Assembly: GCF_000013885.1 (NCBI RefSeq)
Contig: NC_007964.1
Coordinates: 3,458,001-3,522,000 of the forward strand
Length of the DNA stretch: 64,000 nt
Source of the DNA: Nitrobacter hamburgensis X14
GTDB taxonomy: Bacteria; Pseudomonadota; Alphaproteobacteria; Rhizobiales; Xanthobacteraceae
Direction of reading: 5' to 3'
Shown here: positions 62,388 to 64,000 of the stretch, one piece after another
Numbering within the stretch: the first letter of the stretch is position 1
Layout of the letters: every line of letters starts with the position of its first letter
Position numbers and translations under genes: made by a program
Notes under the pieces: model-generated
What the model saw: the letters and a program-made list of their open reading frames with translations, nothing else
Database searches by the model: none
Told to the model about the DNA's origin: nothing

Positions 62388-62411
62388 TCCCAGGAAGCAT
62401 CCCTCGTTGAG

Positions 62412-62437
62412 AATGCCCGGCCGCCGCGCCGGGCATT
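62412..62437 (+). terminator. Rho-independent terminator after cheZ
   Basis: AATGCCCGG at 62412-62420 pairs with CCGGGCATT at 62429-62437, and TGGTTT follows. It lies 25 bases after the stop codon. Confidence 0.85.
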
Positions 62438-62478
62438 TGGTTTGAAATCGATCGGCTTCAAGTCGCGCGCAACCCGGC

Positions 62479-62609
62479 TAGAGCCTTTTCGCTTCTGATG
62501 GAATCAGAAGCGAGGCCCTATGATTTTGAATTGGCGCGTTTTCCTTCACGCGAACCGGTACCCATCCTCGAGTCAAGCCCGAGGACAGGCTTCGCTCGAA
62601 AACGCTCTA
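62479..62609 (+). repeat. RIME/MITE-like element, copy E (long form)
   Basis: The copy is bounded by TA at both ends and carries the 25-bp module with one change (CCTCGAG/CCCGAGG). Its right end CTCTA forms the stop codon of the lipoprotein gene that runs leftward into it (62607-62609). Confidence 0.85.
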
Positions 62610-63164
62610 ATGCGCGTGTGGCTTTGCCGCCGTGTGGCGGGAGGCCGACGCGGCCGCGGGCGCGCAGCGGACATAAACCATGTTGCCGTAGCGGGTCGCC
62701 GCATCCGGGTCGATGAAGCGCGTGACCAGGACGCGACCGTCGAAGGAGACGATCTCGCGATCCTTCGGGCCGCCGGCGGGTCCTTCCGGTCCGATATAGT
62801 TCTTGCCGCTCTGGCTGCCCTTCAGCCGCAATTCCTGCGGCGTCGCCTCGTCGGCGAGATGCATGATCACACCGCCGTTGCCGCCTGCGCCGATCACGTA
62901 GGGATTACGGCACTGCGTCTTGGCCGCAGCCTCGGTCCGCGCCCGGTCGTTCGGGTTTTGATAGGATGCAAGGCCCCAGCGTCCGACGAGTTCGTCGGCG
63001 CGGATCGTGGCCGGAATGTCGGGCTCGACCGCCGGCTGGGGAGGCTGCGCCGGTTGGTTCGATAGTCCGATCGAGCCGATCGACCCGCACCCGCCGAGAA
63101 ACACCGCAAGGGCCGCGGCCGCCCCAAGGTTCAAAGCCGCGCGTCCGCCGTCTGATCTGACCAT
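62607..63164 (-). CDS. Small lipoprotein of unknown function
   Basis: The 185-residue product has a lipobox FLGGC with Cys26 as the predicted lipidated residue, a Pro-rich linker, and a folded domain with WGLASYQNPNDRAR, KTQCRNPYVI and GRVLVTRFIDPDAATRYGNMVYVRC. The tail (RHTAAKPHAH) runs up to the RIME-like element, and the stop codon lies inside that element. I recognise it only as conserved in this bacterial group. LspA, encoded at 30333-30827, would process it. Confidence 0.8.
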   Translation of the reverse strand: MVRSDGGRAALNLGAAAALAVFLGGCGSIGSIGLSNQPAQPPQPAVEPDIPATIRADELVGRWGLASYQNPNDRARTEAAAKTQCRNPYVIGAGGNGGVIMHLADEATPQELRLKGSQSGKNYIGPEGPAGGPKDREIVSFDGRVLVTRFIDPDAATRYGNMVYVRCAPAAASASRHTAAKPHAH

Positions 63165-63496
63165 CGTATGTTTCCCCGACCGAGTTCCCGACCGCCGCGC
63201 CCCAGGCAGCCAGGCTTAAAAAATGTGGCCGCGGCAACCTTACCCCGCGATCACGAGGGCACCACGACATGGTTTGCACTATCCTACACACCCCTCACCA
63301 ACGGCTTAAGGGGGCTTGCTTGACAAGCATGGCTGCCAAGCCATATTCCCCGCCGACGATTAGCACTCTTTGAGCATGATTGCCAAAGATCGGAGCATGA
63401 TTGCCAAAGATACGAATCGCTCGGCGTTTCGAATCCGGGCGCATTGCATTCCGTCGATGGCAATTCAGAGTCCTGCGAACCCCCGGAGGAGCCGCT
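63165..63496 (+). promoter_or_regulatory. groES promoter region with CIRCE operator
   Basis: A CIRCE element lies at 63360-63386: TTAGCACTC, nine bases, then GATTGCCAA (seven of nine matches to the consensus second half GAGTGCTAA). HrcA should bind here and repress groESL. The region 63372-63392 is duplicated at 63393-63413, so the right half-site occurs twice. No other gene is supported between 63165 and 63496. Confidence 0.8.
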
Positions 63497-63793
63497 ATGG
63501 CTAAAACCAAATTTCGTCCGCTGCATGACCGTGTCGTGGTCAAACGCATCGATGCCGAAGAAAAGACCAAGGGCGGCATCATCATTCCCGACACCGCCAG
63601 GGAAAAGCCCTCGCAGGGCGAAGTCATCGCCGTCGGCCCCGGCGGGCGCGACGAAGCCGGCAAGCTGGTCCCGATCGACATCAAGGTCGGCGACAAGGTA
63701 CTGTTCGGCAAGTGGTCGGGCACCGAGATCAAGCTCGACGGCCAGGACGTCCTGATCATGAAGGAGTCCGACATTATGGGCGTGCTGGACTAA
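63497..63793 (+). CDS. groS: Co-chaperonin GroES
   Basis: GroES caps the GroEL chaperonin. It has 98 residues: FRPLHDRVVVKRIDAEEKTKGGIIIPD at the N-terminus with the mobile loop, GEVIAVGPGGRDEAGK in the middle, and ESDIMGVLD at the end. The ATG at 63497 follows GGAGGA. A CIRCE operator lies about 110 bases upstream. The groEL start is 203 bases further on. Confidence 0.96.
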   Translation: MAKTKFRPLHDRVVVKRIDAEEKTKGGIIIPDTAREKPSQGEVIAVGPGGRDEAGKLVPIDIKVGDKVLFGKWSGTEIKLDGQDVLIMKESDIMGVLD

Positions 63794-63819
63794 GCCTGAC
63801 GGCCTCCACATCTACCGAC

Positions 63820-63945
63820 GTCATCGCCCGGCAAGAGCGCACTATGCGCCCGATGACCGGGCGAACCAGTATTCCGACGCAACGCGTTGCGATTGAACAT
63901 CGCGGGATACCGGGTCATCCGCTTTCGCGGATGATGACAGCACAG
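63820..63945. repeat. Palindromic repeats between groES and groEL
   Basis: CGCCCGGCAAGAGCGC with GCGCCCGATGACCGGGCG forms a first hairpin. TCATCCGCTTTCGCGGATGATGA at 63920-63942 forms a second. CCAGTATTC and an inverted-repeat linker lie between. It belongs to the second repeat family (see 4741-4871) and interrupts the usually short groES-groEL spacer. Confidence 0.75.
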
Positions 63946-63995
63946 TGCTTGTAAAACTCTGCGGAAGACGTTTTGCTCAATCAAGGAACCATCAA

Positions 63996-64000
63996 ATGTC
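63996..64000 (+). CDS. groL: Probable start of groEL (cut by window end)
   Basis: ATGTC occupies the last five bases, with AAGGAACC as a ribosome site eight bases upstream. Its position after groES makes groEL the likely gene. Only one codon and two bases are visible, so identity rests on context. Confidence 0.5.

Noticed and set aside
1..64000. CRISPR arrays, prophage modules, toxin-antitoxin or restriction systems, and tRNA or rRNA genes
   Set aside because: I looked on both strands and saw no repeat-spacer arrays, phage structural genes, defence genes or cloverleaf-like RNA genes. Repeats present are dispersed and not regularly spaced.

Overview
The window reads as chromosomal DNA of an alphaproteobacterium of the Bradyrhizobium / Rhodopseudomonas / Nitrobacter group. 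Supporting signs are the high GC, a TadE/TadG pair, a long HisG beside HisZ, CheZ and CheY-like proteins, DUF2093, DUF4170 and DUF6101 proteins, and dispersed intergenic palindromic elements that resemble rhizobial RIME elements. The genus is an inference; nothing in the window fixes the species.

Layout. 0.36-3.1 kb: a MarR regulator, OmpR-type response regulator and histidine kinase operon on the minus strand (PetP/PetR-like). 3.6-4.7 kb: ilvE. 5.0-6.3 kb: an intact IS5-group element sitting exactly on the stop codon of a MATE exporter gene. 7.8-12.5 kb: prmB, moaE, moaD, pgsA and uvrC on the minus strand. 12.7-17.4 kb: a small outer-membrane barrel protein, a cold-shock protein, rlmJ, an RNase T2 and three small exported proteins. 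17.6-19.2 kb: hisS, with an internal low-GC block. 19.4-21.5 kb: a tad pair (tadG frameshifted, tadE). 21.8-26.0 kb: an omega-aminotransferase, a degenerate EAL protein, a HAD hydrolase and a CheY-like receiver. 26.3-35.0 kb: a plus-strand run ribF, ileS, lspA, an exported protein, two M16 peptidases (one active, one lacking the zinc motif) and arfB.

35.1-36.3 kb: an IS630-family element nested in the relic end of an IS5-like element. 36.3-44.7 kb: mutL, rsmD, an RluB-type pseudouridine synthase with a very long low-complexity N-terminus, tadA, purD and xseA. 44.7-54.2 kb: mostly minus-strand envelope and cofactor genes, including a tightly packed lpxK, waaA, DUF374 acyltransferase, DUF4170, cysQ-like, pmbA series, then ubiA and a proline-rich exported protein. 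54.5-59.5 kb: rsmE, hisZ, hisG, a GT2 glycosyltransferase and a YdjC/HpnK-type deacetylase. 59.6-64.0 kb: a DUF2076 protein, an L,D-transpeptidase, cheZ, a lipoprotein, and groES with a CIRCE operator; groEL begins in the last five bases.

Most of the content is core metabolism, translation and RNA modification, DNA repair and envelope biogenesis. I see no CRISPR array, prophage, defence island, biosynthetic cluster, rRNA or tRNA gene. I found no wholly new multi-gene system. The signals most worth following are the mosaic hisS gene, the modular MITE/RIME-like repeats that abut or form stop codons, the two insertion sequences whose ends coincide with stop codons, the CheZ tail that resembles the CheY-docking peptide of FliM, the duplicated half-site of the groES CIRCE operator, and the frameshifted tadG.
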